Assembly: GCF_026914265.1 (NCBI RefSeq)
Contig: NC_069123.1
Location: forward strand, 51,778,949 to 51,842,948
DNA: 64,000 bases
Source of the DNA: Mya arenaria
Lineage: Eukaryota; Mollusca; Bivalvia; Myida; Myidae
Direction: 5' to 3'
The notes under the pieces are model-generated. The model was given only the letters and a program-made list of their open reading frames with translations, had not been told where the DNA came from and did no database searches. The position numbers were made by a program, and so were the translations under genes. Position 1 is the first letter of the stretch, and each line of letters starts with the position of its first letter. Shown one piece after another: positions 1 to 11,690 of the stretch.

Positions 1-80
1 ATTTAAGTGAAGGACAAAATGCGGAACAAAATGGCGGATTCTTTGGGAATTTTTGAATTTTCGAAGGATATTTTTAACTG

Positions 81-1548
81 GTAAGTACGTTGATATCATT
101 GAATGTATAAGCTGAAAGATGGTTAAATGAAGTTAAAATATAAAATTGCCGTTCTTGGACCCATGTATAAACATATACAGTACCATTTATTAGAAAACTG
201 GTTATCCTGTTTTGCTTGAATTTTAAACTGAATATTCTAACATTTGCTTTCGAACATAAAACAGTTGATTTCGACTGTTATAGCAAATGTATGAATATCC
301 AGCCTAAATTTCAAGAAAACATTTGAAAAACAGGATAATCGAAACTTTGGCAAGGATATCATCGTTTTCCACCAATATGACGTCGAGTATCGATGACAAC
401 TAGTTCAGACTTCTTTTGCGCTTAAATCGGTCTTACCCAAAGACGTTAATTAATATATATGGTACCAGTAGATGCTGCCTTGCATGGCGCTCGGCATTTT
501 AAGGTTAGTAACATCAGAGGCGGTAATCACGTGATACATTGTTTTGATACCAAGCATTAAAAAATGGCAGCGCCCAGTGAGACGGTATGTATTTTTGTTA
601 AGTTTCTCTCAATAATTAAACAATTAAATTTCGTAACATCGACCATATTCCAGCGCCCAATTTTCCCCGTTATTTGGTACCTTTATTTTGTTAGACAGTT
701 CTGTAGTTTATTTAGAATGCGTGTCACAAGTTTTCAATCGAGGCGAAATGTGCTTCGGAAATCTTAGAACCAAGCATGAACTGTCATTTATTTTTAAATG
801 CTGTCCTTAATATACGCAATTTCGTTTACAGAGCTATTTAAAAAACAATGCATGAACACCTATCGGTATGCCCTAAGTTTTGTTTCCACAGGAACGTACG
901 TATGTTTCCGAAATAATGTTACAATCATTTTTAGAATCAAGCACTTACGAAATATTGTTCGAACCAAGCACTACGTAATCTTAAACGTGTTTTGAATTTG
1001 TTTTTCAGGCTGATAAACTAGTCGTTGAACAGCTGAAAATGAATACTACTTCTGCAGCATAGTACTATACAGGTTGTATATCTATTCTAATGTCTATTCT
1101 AATATTGTTTTAGTATAAATGAGAATTCTATTGAACAGTCCGGGCATTCGTTATTTTGTATCGAAGTAAAGGTTATTTAAAAATTGTATAACCCGATTCT
1201 CCGCCCATAGTTATGATAACCATACACAATTATAACACTTAAAGTATAACTATATATTTGTATACATGCAGTAGGGCATGATAGCAAGCAAAATCCATAA
1301 ATGTAAATATTGACTATTTATCACATACGACGAATGTTGATTAACATTTGAAGTGGTTAAAATGGAGTTTTTGAATGGTCATTTCCTTCATTTTACGATT
1401 ATATAGAAGTCAGGTAAAACGGTGAAATAGACTTGAAACAGAGCAATATAAGCGATTAAAAAAAGTTGAAACTAAAGTTTCCGACAATGTATAAGTGGTA
1501 TTTTACTTTTCACAATTATAAATATAACACAAATGTCTTTTTCAGATC
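81..1548 (+). other. intron-like spacer of the pogo-like element
   Basis: It starts with a GTAAGT donor and ends with a TTTTTCAG acceptor. Apart from the foldback at 190-345 I see no coding signal. The short open frames at 564-995 resemble nothing I recognise. Confidence 0.4.
190..345. repeat. foldback inverted repeat with ~65-bp arms
   Basis: The sequence from about 197 to 262 and the reverse complement of about 273 to 345 match imperfectly; both contain TTATCCTGTTTT, a TGAAATTT-like stretch and CATTTGCT. The loop is only ~10 bases (TTGATTTCGA). This is a long hairpin inside the leader intron of the pogo-like element. It may be a MITE inserted there or part of the element itself. Confidence 0.5.
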
Positions 1549-3344
1549 ATGGGAAAAACGAAGTCAAAACTGAGGAAGTACGTCCGGCGAAGGCGTGCAG
1601 GCCAGAAGAGGACCATACAGAGTGTATGATGTTGATGCCTCACTCAGGCATACATTGCTGTAAAAGGAAAAGGAATGTCAATCAGTAAGGCAGCCTTGTC
1701 ATATGATGTACCAAAGACAACCCTTATTGACAGACTCAGTGGAAGAGTTGGTATTGATGTCGTAAGGTCTGGACCTGTGCCACTCCTCTCTCTGGAGCAG
1801 GAAGCATTATTGACCAAACAACTCCAAACTATGGCTGAAGTTGGTTATGGATACAGCAGACAAGAAGCAATTGATCTTGCATCTGATTATGCTGTTAGTC
1901 TTGGACTTAGAAGTAAACAAAATCCTCTTACTGACCGTTGGCTTTACATGTTTCTATCAAGGTGGCCAGAACTAAATGTACGTAAACCAAGAAGTTTGGA
2001 GGTTGCTAGGGCCAAATGTGCAACTAGAGTGGCCATAGACAAGTACTTTGATCAGCTCAATAACATTATGGTCAAGTATCATATTGCTACAAAGCCTCAC
2101 TTGATATACAATGTAGATGAAAAGGGTATGAAAATAGAACACAAACCACCCAAAATAGTGTCTGGCAAAAATAACAAAACACAGGCCATCACTTCTGGAT
2201 GATCTAAAATTGTAACATTAATTGGCTGTGTGAATGCAGTTGGTCACCAAATTCCACCATATTTTGTCTTCCCAGGAGCTAGAATGTTAGATGATCTGAT
2301 GGAAGTCGCATCACCAGGTGCTGCGGGCACAGTGTCACTCACTGGATGGTCCAACACAGATGTCTTTGAATACTACATGAAGCACCATCTGCTGAAGTAC
2401 TTGCCACCAAGGTCTCCAAACGAACCAGTTCTGATTCTATATGATGGCCACAAAAGTCATGTGTCACTGAGTTTGATTGAGTGGGCTAAAGAAGACAACA
2501 CAATTCTCTTTGTACTACCTCCACACTGTAGCCATCTTCTTTACCCTGTTTCGGTCCGTTAGAGATGGCATGGAATGCCTTGATACACAGATACATGAGG
2601 GAATCTGGTGGATCTTTGGTTACAAGATATGAAGTTGCCCGGCTTGCATCCAGGGTGTACAGTTCCACTCTTACACCATCCAACATCCAGTCAGCTTTCA
2701 AAAAGAGTGGTATATACCCTTTCAACAGGAATGTAGTACCCGATCATCAGATAGCCTCTTCAACCAACTTCAGGGACTCAGAAGCAGAAGTGAACACAAC
2801 AATGATATCAATCACAAAGGCTTGTGAAACGCCATCTGCTGAACAATTCTTTGAGCAAAGGGGTGGAAAAATTATACAAAATGTCCAGAAGGGTAAAAAG
2901 AGTAGGAACACCTTAAGTAAAATCATTGGCGGCATGGCAATAACCGAAGATGGCATACTAGCACAGATAAAAGCCCACACGGACAAGTATGGACCCAGCA
3001 AAATAAAGGAAAAGAAGTATGCTTCAAAAGAAAACAACAAAAAAAGAAAGCAAATGTCGCCAAAAGCTAGTACTTCAAATGTCGTGAAGAAGCCTAAAAA
3101 GGTTTTGGAATCGTCTGAGAATTTTGACAGCTCTGATGAAGAAGATGTTCCTGATTCTGAGAAATGTGTGGTGTGCAAGCATTTCAGTCCAGATAGGACC
3201 AAACGGCCGTTCATAATAATTGTCTCATGCGGCCAGTGTGATCAGTGTTCATGATGGGTGCATTTGTCTTTCTGTACCCATGTAAAATCAATACGAAGAG
3301 GTGATGCATTCCTTTGCCCCTCTTGTAATGATCAGTTGCAATAA
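1549..3344 (+). pseudogene. pogo-like transposase with PHD-type zinc finger tail, disrupted
   Basis: The region begins MGKTKSKLRKYVRRRRAG, followed by a Psq-type helix-turn-helix (KGMSISKAALSYDVPKTTL, near 1670-1730). A DDE_1 catalytic domain follows, with the first aspartate in YNVDEKG (~2115) and the second in LYDGHKSH (~2440). A long basic, serine-rich linker leads to a cysteine-rich tail (CVVCKHF, CGQCDQCS, then WVHLSFC and FLCPSC) resembling a PHD finger. Breaks seen: in-frame TGA at 1627, 1633, 2200 and 3252, and a frame change with a small deletion near 2535-2560, where the LLQPLD-type motif with the third acidic residue should be. The 2200 and 3252 stops look like single base changes. 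The gene cannot make a full transposase. The family assignment rests on HTH plus DDE_1 motif order. Confidence 0.82.
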
Positions 3345-3785
3345 AATGACAGTCTGAAGAATATGTAAATATGTTAAAATAAATGTTACTTTAAACAGTT
3401 TAAACTGTTTTATCTTTTATTCATTCATTTTAATATGAGTAATATAAAAAAAATGAAAATGAAAAATGCTGTGCAGTAACTTTTGTTGGGAAGTATAGTT
3501 TTAACTGTTTTGAAGGGCATGGTCGAATTGAGGTGGTATGTAACCTAAATTACAACATGTGACAGCCGCCATTTTGGATGCTAAATGTAAACAAAAGACG
3601 AAAGGTACGAATTTTATTTATGTATATTTTCAACGATGAATAATTGTTTTAAATTATACAAACAGACATTCATATTTTATTTTCATTTAGGAATTATTAT
3701 AATGTAAATAATCCTTAGGCGGTCAAAAACCCGTTGTTCCGGGATACAATATACCTAAACCGGTGCGATCAGGAAGTTTACTCTT
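3345..3785. other. AT-rich 3' flank, no gene seen
   Basis: This is probably the 3' non-coding part of the pogo-like element followed by host DNA. It contains the short palindrome TTTAAACAGTTTAAA near 3391 and a CAGCCGCCATTTTGG stretch near 3564, but no recognisable terminus. Confidence 0.35.
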
Positions 3786-3831
3786 CTTAATATACATTCG
3801 GAACTCCGAGGAGCTCCGAATGCTTAATATA
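3786..3831. mobile_element. 28-bp collapsed Mutator-like MITE flanked by 9-bp target duplication
   Basis: CATTCGGAACTCC, two bases, then GGAGCTCCGAATG (3795-3822): two 13-bp inverted ends differing at one position. They are flanked by the exact 9-mer CTTAATATA at 3786-3794 and 3823-3831. The same 13-bp terminus bounds the 336-bp MITE at 55553-55888, which also has a 9-bp duplication. The element has lost its entire interior. A 9-bp duplication is usual for Mutator-like transposons; the superfamily is inferred from that alone. Confidence 0.75.
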
Positions 3832-4905
3832 GTGATTTTGCTGGCGGAAGTTAACTCGACTCAATATGTAGACTAATACATCAACATGGTTCGGACTGAC
3901 TACAATAACATATAGTTAATTCTTTAGCATTGTGACATAAAGACCATGGGTGGTATTCAATATTTAACTTAAATCAATCTTTTGGTCATACATGATTGAC
4001 TTCATTCACTCTACTGTAGGCAAATCATTCCCCAGTCTTTCGAGTTAAGTCGATCTTCCCTTTCACTGAAATCATTTTCAATAATTAATATTTGAATATT
4101 ATCTATATGTACTTATTTAATAGTTGAACTATTCTGATGTTTATAACTCAATATGTCATTAGTTGCTATTTTTCTTTTAAATATAGACATTTAAGCTACA
4201 AAACATTGGCATGGCTGAACAGTTTACTGAAATCTTCTGAACATACTGAAATCTTCTGAACAATGTTAAGAAATCATAATGTGAAGTTTTAAATCAATTT
4301 AACATACATGTTCCAGATTTCACTTTTAAAAAAGACATAATTAAGCTTACCAGCTGCCTTCGAGTTTTTGTATATTATCTTAACCTCTTCCAATGTCCTA
4401 TATGGACAACAGACACACAAAATAACAGAGATGTATAAGTATAGATTTTAGGATGTAAACAAAAAAAGAAGAGCACCACCTGTGGTTGGAGCCAAATGTA
4501 CATACTCAATTACAAGGAGGAAAAGCCTGGATATTATAACATGATAACTTCACCCCAGTTATATAATTTTATGTCCAATCATCAAAATCAGCCCAAATCA
4601 ATCAATATTTATGTTTTTACCAAAACCATGGGTGAGCTCAGCATTGATAAGGTACAATGTAAATATGGTATAAGATGAACAAGTTCCGCAAGCTTTGATA
4701 ATTAAATATCAAGAACTGTATAATGAAAGTGACCCAGAAAGAACGACTTTCAAATTCCAAAAACATTTACAACAATATTTTTGGGAAAATGAACTGTTTT
4801 TCGAAAGGTAAGCTTAGAATGCAGTAAATTTCTCCAAAAACAACAACACTGGATCTTAAGAAGAAAATCGAAGGAAAACAAGTGTCTGCATTAAATGCGC
4901 TGTTG
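3832..4905. other. AT-rich stretch, no gene seen
   Basis: A GGGTGGTATTCAATATT stretch near 3948 resembles the end of some PIF/Harbinger-type MITEs, but no partner terminus was found. The rest is low-complexity AT-rich DNA. Confidence 0.3.
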
Positions 4906-4910
4906 AAAAC

Positions 4911-5096
4911 TTACGCATTCAATTGTTGTGTGATGGACTCCCACAACTCCTTCCCCCCAAGCGAAGCACCTCTAAGGGATCCAAATAGCTTCTGCCCTTT
5001 GGATGAAATCAGCTCAAGAGCTGTGCTCTTTTCTTCCTCAGACCAATTGGTCGAGCGTTTTTTGGCAGCCATAATCGGTCTATGCAGACGGTCCAA
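4911..5096 (-). pseudogene. Myb/SANT-like domain remnant of a PIF/Harbinger accessory protein
   Basis: The minus-strand frame starts MDRLHRPIMAAKKRSTNWSE and continues through EEEKSTALELI, KGQKLFGSL and KELWESITQQLNA. This pattern of spaced tryptophans and a charged helix is that of the Myb/SANT-like trihelix domain carried by the second protein of PIF/Harbinger transposons. It stops at a TAA after ~61 codons, so the rest of the domain is missing. Upstream on the same strand (to 5294) lies a GGGGCCGATTTCTCGAAA-type end, typical of Harbinger termini. No DDE nuclease of this element was found nearby. Confidence 0.55.
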
Positions 5097-5294
5097 TGTT
5101 ATGACATATACTACTGGTCATTCTCCTTTTGAAGAGTATTCATGCCTATTAAGCGAATCAACGGAAAGATAATCTCGATCAACTAATCACAGCTTCGTGA
5201 AATCGGATTAAAACAAGTGGACCAGCTAAATCGTTTAACGAATTTAATCCCGTTTTTAATCCGATTAGTTAATCTTTTTCGAGAAATCGGCCCC
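5097..5294 (-). mobile_element. Harbinger-like transposon end (5' flank of the Myb remnant)
   Basis: Read on the minus strand it begins GGGGCCGATTTCTCGAAAAA and contains repeated TTAATCCGATT-like words (5200-5275). It leads directly into the Myb-like reading frame. The opposite terminus was not found. Confidence 0.45.
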
Positions 5295-6590
5295 TGGTAG
5301 AGAAAAACAAGTTCAATTCCAGATTCAACTAGTAAGGTGCACATTAAAATGGAATTAAATAGGTCAGTGTTGCAAGATATAACGTTGACTTGTATTGCAT
5401 GGCATAACATTCCATTGTGTTACAAGGTTTTCGCCATATGGACATATTTAATTGTAAATCGTGCTGTTAAAATTGGAAACTATTACAAAAAGGTTGAAAA
5501 CATCTGCCGTGAGTTTCGTCAACATCCATCTTCTACGACTGAAATATAATACAATACAAGCACAAGGGGGATTCACTCTCATCAGAGGTTCGACAATTCT
5601 AAAGCTGAGGCATAGTGCGGTAATGTGGTACTCGTAGCGTCATCACTCTCATGTACGAGAATGGGGTGGATTATAACTCAGGTATTACAAACAATTGAAC
5701 CATTGACTATACAACTCTGCCGTGAACTATGCCAGCAAGAATGGATACATCATGCAGTGTAGGGATGTGATTGGATCAGCATCTGACCTGGCATCCTATT
5801 TTCTTTACCATTAATTGACCTATTGGTTTTTATTTATTTATTTGTTACTTTATTTGTTTATTATTTACTTCCCATCAGTATTTGTAATTATTATGATGAA
5901 TCTTAAATGGATATAAATAACCCAGTTTAATTAATTCTGAATGAATGTAGATGCGTAAAAGATTCTAGTTAGTCAAGGACTGATCATGCTTGACAGTTGA
6001 AGTGTCATTGAAATTAAGTATGTAATTCTTGTCGTATGTATATTGCTAATACACTATTATGCTGGTTATTATTCCCTTCACATCTTAGTATATTTCAGTA
6101 TTATGTTCACATCAAGATATATTTCGTTTCATGCTTAAAATAATGTCATAGTCTCCATTTGTGGTATTTTTGTAAATTATTGGATAATGTTTGTATAAAA
6201 GTGATGTATCTTTAGTTATAAAGAAAAACAACAGTAACTATCTATCTATCTTATTGCAGTCTGACTACAGTGCTCGATCTTTCTTGCTCGGGCGAAGATG
6301 TACCGAGTGTTGTTATTGTAGTCACACTACCAGTTTTTTCCGCTTCTTAGAGTGGCCAGAAATAGTAGTGTACGCCCTCTCCACAACGTATGGTGGACTG
6401 AATTAGGTCATCTGAAATAGTATTGGAACTATGAGATCGGCATCAATGATGTACTACTGATCTTTTGGAGAAAAAAAAGAACTAAAACGTACTATCGATT
6501 TCAGACAGCCACTACGTTGTAAGGACAAGTTTGCGTTTATAAACGCGGTGCTGGAGTACTATACAGGCGTATTCGCGCGACGGAGCTGAC
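5295..6590. other. upstream region of alanine racemase 1
   Basis: Mostly AT-rich, without a recognisable gene. The last ~60 bp become GC-richer and lead into the start codon. No clear TATA box or upstream exon could be assigned. Confidence 0.35.
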
Positions 6591-9500
6591 ATGGCGGAAG
6601 GGGTTAAGGACGGCTGGTACCAGCGGGAGTTCGCCTTCGCCCGGCGGCCCACCTTCCTTCGGGTGGATCTAGACGTTTTACTTAACAACCTGAAGATACT
6701 TAAGGGACAATTATCCGCACATACAGGTAGGCCATGTACTCAATTGTTTTTACTTAGTCGAAACATTAAACGGGGTTAGTAGTAGTAGTGCTGCTGCTGC
6801 TGCTGCTGCTGCTGGTGGTGGTGGTGGTGGTGGTGGTGTAAGTGATGGTGTAAGTGATGGTGATAATTATAGCTGCCTTCACCGCCTTTTAGCCATATAA
6901 TTATTTTAAAAAGCTATCACTATTATATTTATACACGAATATTGCTAGCGCGTTTTTTAGTTAACGTCTCCATTGATATTACTTAGCTATTGGTTTTGAA
7001 ATTGCACCTGAACCGACATGAAGTAAGTCACGAATCCGACACAAAAGCATGTAATTGTTTTGAGCTTTTTGGAATTTTGGACATATTCTATTTTTAAGAG
7101 ATCATCGCGGTTGTGAAGGCGAATGCGTACGGGCACGGAGGACCGCGGGTTGCGCGCTTTCTGGAGCGACACGGGGTCTCCCACTTTGCCGTCGCTACCG
7201 CCCTCGAGGGGGAGGAGCTGCGGACTGCCGGCGTCCATGGAAACATACAGGTGTTTGGTAAGAAACTATCACACTTGCGGATATGAAATGTGAAATACTG
7301 GCCTTAGTTGAATGTGGTTTTTTGGTAACTATTATTCTTTTCATGAGCAATGCCGGAAATATACCAAAAAGCTATTTGAAAAGAACGTCAGTCGACACTC
7401 CACTGCATACACCTCTGTGGCATTTTAAAGGCTTTACATTTCTGAAGAAACGTGTAATACACTTTCAGGGAACGCGTCAGTGGAGGAAATCGGGACGATG
7501 TACGAGAACCGGCTGATCCCGACGATTGCCGATGTCGACTTCCTGTCTGCCTGGCTCGCACACTGGAGAAAACGCGAACGGAATACTCTTGGTGTAGAGG
7601 TACAGGCATTATCCATGACACGTGTTGTTGTTTTTCAAAAATAACTTACACAGTTGCTGAGCATGCTTGCTCCACGAGCTGCTGTTTGCTGTTCATGAAT
7701 CATTACTAAATATCTGATTGACATGGTTACTGTATACGAACAACTTTTATGTTTTGTGTGACAAAAAATCGGCCTGGGGAGGAAGTGGTCGAATATCGGG
7801 TAATTGATTTGGCAGACTTTGTATGAAAAAAAGGTTCCTCTCAATGTATTCCACATATGGGTGCTTACCTTTCTTGCGTCATAGAATACTTCCTGTTGCA
7901 GAATGGTCCTGATATGGTGGGCTGCGTGGTAATCAAGGTGGACAGCGGCATGTCACGCAACGGCTGCCAGCCAGAGAAACTTCCGGAAATCGTAGACGTA
8001 AGTTTCTCTTCATACCAAAATAAGTCATGCTACAATAGCAAGTATGGTTATATTTTTGTAAATGAAATCACTTAAGATGTTAAGATAGAACGGTTAAATT
8101 GTATTGTAGTAACATACTTTACATGCAAAATTATTGAATCGTGACGCCTATTTACTATCGACAAGTTTAATAATGGATAGACATTGATCTCTGGAATACA
8201 TGTCGCAAGTTATCAGCTGCAGCAGATGGTAGTATATTGATCGATTGACATTTTCAGATAAATTTCTATTTGCAAATAAAAACAACTACATAGATATCAT
8301 AAACACTGGAATATATCTGACAGCAATGCACACCATTATATATAAACTAGTCAGGTGTTCCTTTACTTCACAATATTGAATGTATGTAATTTGTTAAACT
8401 CATCAAAAAATGTACCTTAATCAAACGGTCGATCTTGACATTGGTCTCTCTTCATCGTATGTGTGTACATTGGTCCATGTTCAAGATATGTGTGTACATT
8501 GGTCTCTGTTCACCGTATGTGTGTACATTGGTCCCTGTTCACGGTATATGTGTACATTGGTCCCTGTTCACGGTATGTGTGTACATTGGTCCCTGTTCAC
8601 CGTATGTGTGTACATTGGTCCCTGTTCACTGTATGTGTGTACATCGGTCCCTGTCTGTTCACGGTTGGTGTGTACATTGGTCCCTGTTCACGATATGAGT
8701 GTACATTGGTCCCTGTTCACGGTATGTGTGTACATTGGTCCCTGTTCAAGATATGTGTGTACATTGGTCTCTGTTCACCGTATGTGTGTACATTGGTCCC
8801 TGTTCACGGTATGTGTGTACATTGGTCCCTGTTCACGGTATGTGTGTACATTGGTCCCTGTTCACCGTATGTGTGTACATTGGTCCCTGTTCCCCGTATG
8901 TGTGTACATTGGTCCCTGTTCACCGTATGTGTGTACATTGGTCCCTGTTCACGGTATGTGTGTACATTGGTCCCTGTTCACCGTATGTGTGTACATTGGT
9001 CCCTGTTCACCGTATGTGTGGACATTGGTATGTGTGTACATTGGTCCCTGTTCCCGGTATGTGTGTACATTGGTCCCTGTTCAACGTATGCGTGTACATT
9101 GGTCCTGTGTGTAAATTGGTTCCAGTTCCCCTATTTGTATACATTCGTCCCCGTTCCCCGTATTTGTATACATTGGTTCCCGTTCCCCGTATTTGTATAC
9201 ATTGGTTCCCGTTCCCCGTTATTGTATTCATAAATCCACGTTCCCCATGTTTGCATGTACATACATTTGTTCCCATTCACCGTATGTGTGTACATGTGTA
9301 TATTTTATGTTTCCAGTTTTGCGATAACTATCGTGTCCCGGTACACAGCATAATGACGCACTTTGCGCAGTCCTGGGACGACCCGGTCTTCACCCAACAA
9401 CAGATGGACACATTCATGGCCGCTGTTAAACCATACAGGTACACAGCCGCGTCTAGTGTTATATGTGTTTATAAATATTATGTTTTGGGACTTGCTCGGA

Positions 9501-11068
9501 TCAGGAAGCGTTAGCAATGGTGTTCATTTTTGCTGCTTCAGCATTTCTTGAACTTCCGCTATCGCATGTCACGGTTATAAATGAATTTTGTATTGAGCGA
9601 TTATGAATCTGCATATATCTAAATGTAACTTGCACATCTTCGTGTCACAGGACTCGCGGTGTAAAGCTGCATGTGGCTAACTCGGGCGCTATCGTGAACA
9701 AGGTGGGAACGGACCTAGATTTTGTCCGCCCCGGCATCTCAATGTACGGACAGGCGCCTGGTAAGTACGACTTTTTAACTTCGCAGAGGTCTATTTGAAG
9801 ATGTAACAAATAACCAGAACATTGAGAAAATTCAATATGATGTGAGAATCGATGGCTGTTTTCCTATTTTCTTTGTTCAAGTACCTGGTTAAAACACGTC
9901 TCCATTCCGCATTTCTCAGACACCAGCGAGTTCGGTGTGAATACGAGTCAGAAATTGGGACTGCGGCCGGTCATCAGCTGGTACGCGAAGGCATCCATGG
10001 TAAACCGCCTCCAGCCTGAAAGGGTCGTCGGCTACGACAAAACTTACAAGTGAGTAACCGTACAGATCGAAAGAGATGTAGATTTTGAATGCTTCGTGAA
10101 ACGTGTATAAATATAGAGCGGTTTCAGCAATACCACATAAAACAACTGCGCTATATATTACATTTAACGCAGTCATTGTTTGCTACCACATTGATGATGC
10201 CATTAAAAAACTGTTTACAGGTGCAACACAACAGAAACCATTGCTGTAATTCCTGTCGGGTACGCCGACGGCTTCCTGAGGTCTTACGACAAGCTCAGCG
10301 TCCAAACACTCGACGGTAAGTTTACGTAGCACTTGTAATGGTGTGCGTATTTTTTCCGGTCAACGATCTTCGACAATGTGAATATTTGTTTGCTATCTTT
10401 ATCAACACTGTCTTGTGGTTTCTTGAAGTTATCTTTACAAATGATAAATGTGAACAATTGTGTTCTTGGGTACAAACGTTTAAATATCTTTCTTAAAATA
10501 GAAGCACTCATATGGAAGTCACAAGGCTTTGTTGATTGAATAGTGTCATTCCTTTTGGCTCTTGGGGCCATTCATAACCTTGTTACGTTTTTATGTAACA
10601 ATGCAAATGCTTGTTAAGCCAAACTCTGAAAATCTTCTTTCGAAAATTTCTTTTAAACACATGAGCATGTGAATAATGTATGCATTGATTCGGAAAGATT
10701 GAGCTTACAAAGACATGAAACTTTACGCTTTGTTTTTGTCCTTCAAATCCAATAATGTTTTGAGGGGATTAATTAATTTCATAATGTCACTATACATATT
10801 TATTATAGTTATATAACTGTTAACGGTTCCAGGGACGCAGTGTCCACTTGTTGGCCGCGTTTCTATGGACGCGATCACGGTCAGGCTGCCGGAGGAGGCG
10901 AGTAATGCCCGCGTGTTCCAGCTCATGACACCGGACTACACTAACGTGAACTCCGCAGTTGCCATGGCCAGGCACGAGCGCACCATTCCATATGAGGTGT
11001 GCACCAACTTGGACAAGCGTGTTCCCAGACTCTACTTCCTGGACGGGGCCGTCCGGAACGACGTCTGA
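6591..11068 (+). CDS. alanine racemase, copy 1 (nine exons, 404 aa)
   Basis: PLP-dependent interconversion of L- and D-alanine. Exons: 6591-6726, 7099-7257, 7469-7599, 7902-7997, 9317-9438, 9651-9760, 9920-10049, 10221-10315, 10833-11068; all introns are GT-AG and the sum is 1215 nt with one stop. Motifs: IIAVVKANAYGHG with PLP lysine K52, KVDSGMSRNG, THFA (His of the active site), HVANSGA, VRPGISMYG, catalytic tyrosine Y290 in VVGYDKTY, PVGYADGF and VGRVSMDAI. The order is that of the N-terminal barrel (~20-250) then the C-terminal beta domain (~265-390). No signal peptide or membrane segment is seen, so it is probably cytosolic. The ATG context (GACATGG) is good. In bivalves D-alanine acts as an osmolyte; that role is inferred. 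The 3' end is followed by tandem repeats. Confidence 0.93.
6776..6839 (+). repeat. compound trinucleotide microsatellite (AGT, GCT, GGT)
   Basis: Three successive perfect triplet runs: AGT, then about eight GCT, then about eight GGT. It lies in intron 1 of alanine racemase 1, about 50 bases after the donor site. Confidence 0.95.
7607..7663. repeat. 57-bp dispersed repeat, copy 1 (intron 3 of alanine racemase 1)
   Basis: Contains GACACGTGTTGTTGTTTTT and AACTTACACAGTTGCTGAGC. A near-identical copy lies at 59024-59082 in the same orientation, where it directly precedes units of the 29-bp minisatellite. This suggests both are ends of one interspersed element. Confidence 0.65.
8437..9300 (+). repeat. 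29-bp minisatellite array 1 in intron 4 of alanine racemase 1
   Basis: About 29 units built on TGTACATTGGTCCCTGTTCA plus CCGTATGTG. Because 29 is not a multiple of 3, and no unit contains a stop, all three forward frames stay open and give spurious long frames rich in VCVYIGPCS. The last units (9120-9300) drift towards TATTTGTATACATTGG. The array ends ~15 bases before the exon 5 acceptor, so the branch-point region of this intron is probably repeat-derived. Confidence 0.95.
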
Positions 11069-11136
11069 TTCCCGAAACATAATTATTTTTTTCAGCCATT
11101 GAACACTTGATATCGTAATACTTTAACACACTCTAG

Positions 11137-11345
11137 CATTACCAAAACATAGTTCTAGTGGCATTTAATGATATCCCAGTATTATAAGACATATGAATAT
11201 AGCTTTACACCCTGGCATTACCGAAACATAGATCTGGTGGCATTTAATGATATCCCAGTATTAGGAGACATATGAATATAGCTTTATACATTTACACACC
11301 CTGGCAACTCGTCAAAACATAATTCTGATGGCATTTTTGTGATCT
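11137..11345 (+). repeat. ~80-90-bp tandem repeat in the 3' flank of alanine racemase 1
   Basis: Two and a half units start near 11137, 11216 and 11305, sharing CATTACC, AAACATAG, GGCATTTAATGATATCCCAG and CATATGAATATAGCTTTA. They begin ~70 bp after the stop codon, so they may be in the 3' UTR. Confidence 0.8.
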
Positions 11346-11368
11346 ATGTGAATATAATCAAAAATTGT

Positions 11369-11690
11369 TTTTAGCTCTACTGGCCTTATGCGATGGTAAT
11401 GTGTACGTAGTATGTGCATCCGTGCGGTCGTGCGTCCGTGCGGTCGTGCGTTCGTGCGTCTGTAAACAATTGGTTGTGAACACCATACAGTCTTCAGTTT
11501 TGATTGTATCTCGATGAAACTTGTACAGTATCTAGATATCCATTAGAGCTCGGTTCCTTTCGAAAACCAGCCAGATCCGCCCAAAAATGCCTAGATTATG
11601 GGCCATGAAAGTTTTAAAGAAATGCTTTCTATTTTTAGCCAGGTCTGCATGAGCGAATTCTATTTTTAGCCAAGTTTACATACATGTACA
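11369..11690 (+). repeat. interspersed repeat with CGTGCG-rich core
   Basis: Begins TTTTTAGCTCTACTGGCC, continues into a degenerate GTGCGGTCGTGCGTCCGTGC microsatellite (11410-11462), then ACAATTGGTTGTGAACACCA and TCGATGAAACTTGTACAG. I associate this arrangement with a very widespread mollusc repeat. No coding capacity. Confidence 0.55.

Larger units (their letters stand above)
1..3410 (+). mobile_element. pogo/Tigger-like DNA transposon, decayed; left end lies before the window
   Basis: The unit includes a 50-nt leader exon (31-80, reading MADSLGIFEFSKDIFNW and ending at a TG|GTAAGT donor), a ~1.46-kb intron-like stretch ending in TTTTTCAG at 1545, and a transposase region to 3344. I could not place the terminal inverted repeats, so both outer limits are approximate. 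The leader exon has the same length and phase as one in each arm of the large inverted-repeat unit at 13.3-24.4 kb. In this copy, splicing TG onto the exon 2 start would read TGA, so either the acceptor has decayed or translation starts at the ATG at 1549. Confidence 0.7.

Noticed and set aside
2486-3214. Minus-strand frames opposite the transposase
   Set aside because: Antisense shadows of the pogo-like coding region.
3948-4070. GGGTGGTATTCAATATT as a transposon terminus
   Set aside because: No inverted partner or target duplication was found in the window.
6987-7238. Minus-strand open frame opposite exon 2 of alanine racemase 1
   Set aside because: Shadow of the GC-rich coding exon on the other strand. 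The plus frame carries the racemase motif.
8410-9514. Several overlapping long open frames rich in VCVYIGPCS
   Set aside because: They are one 29-bp stop-free unit read in shifted frames, with no codon bias, start context or splice logic. Same for the frames at 24476-25411.
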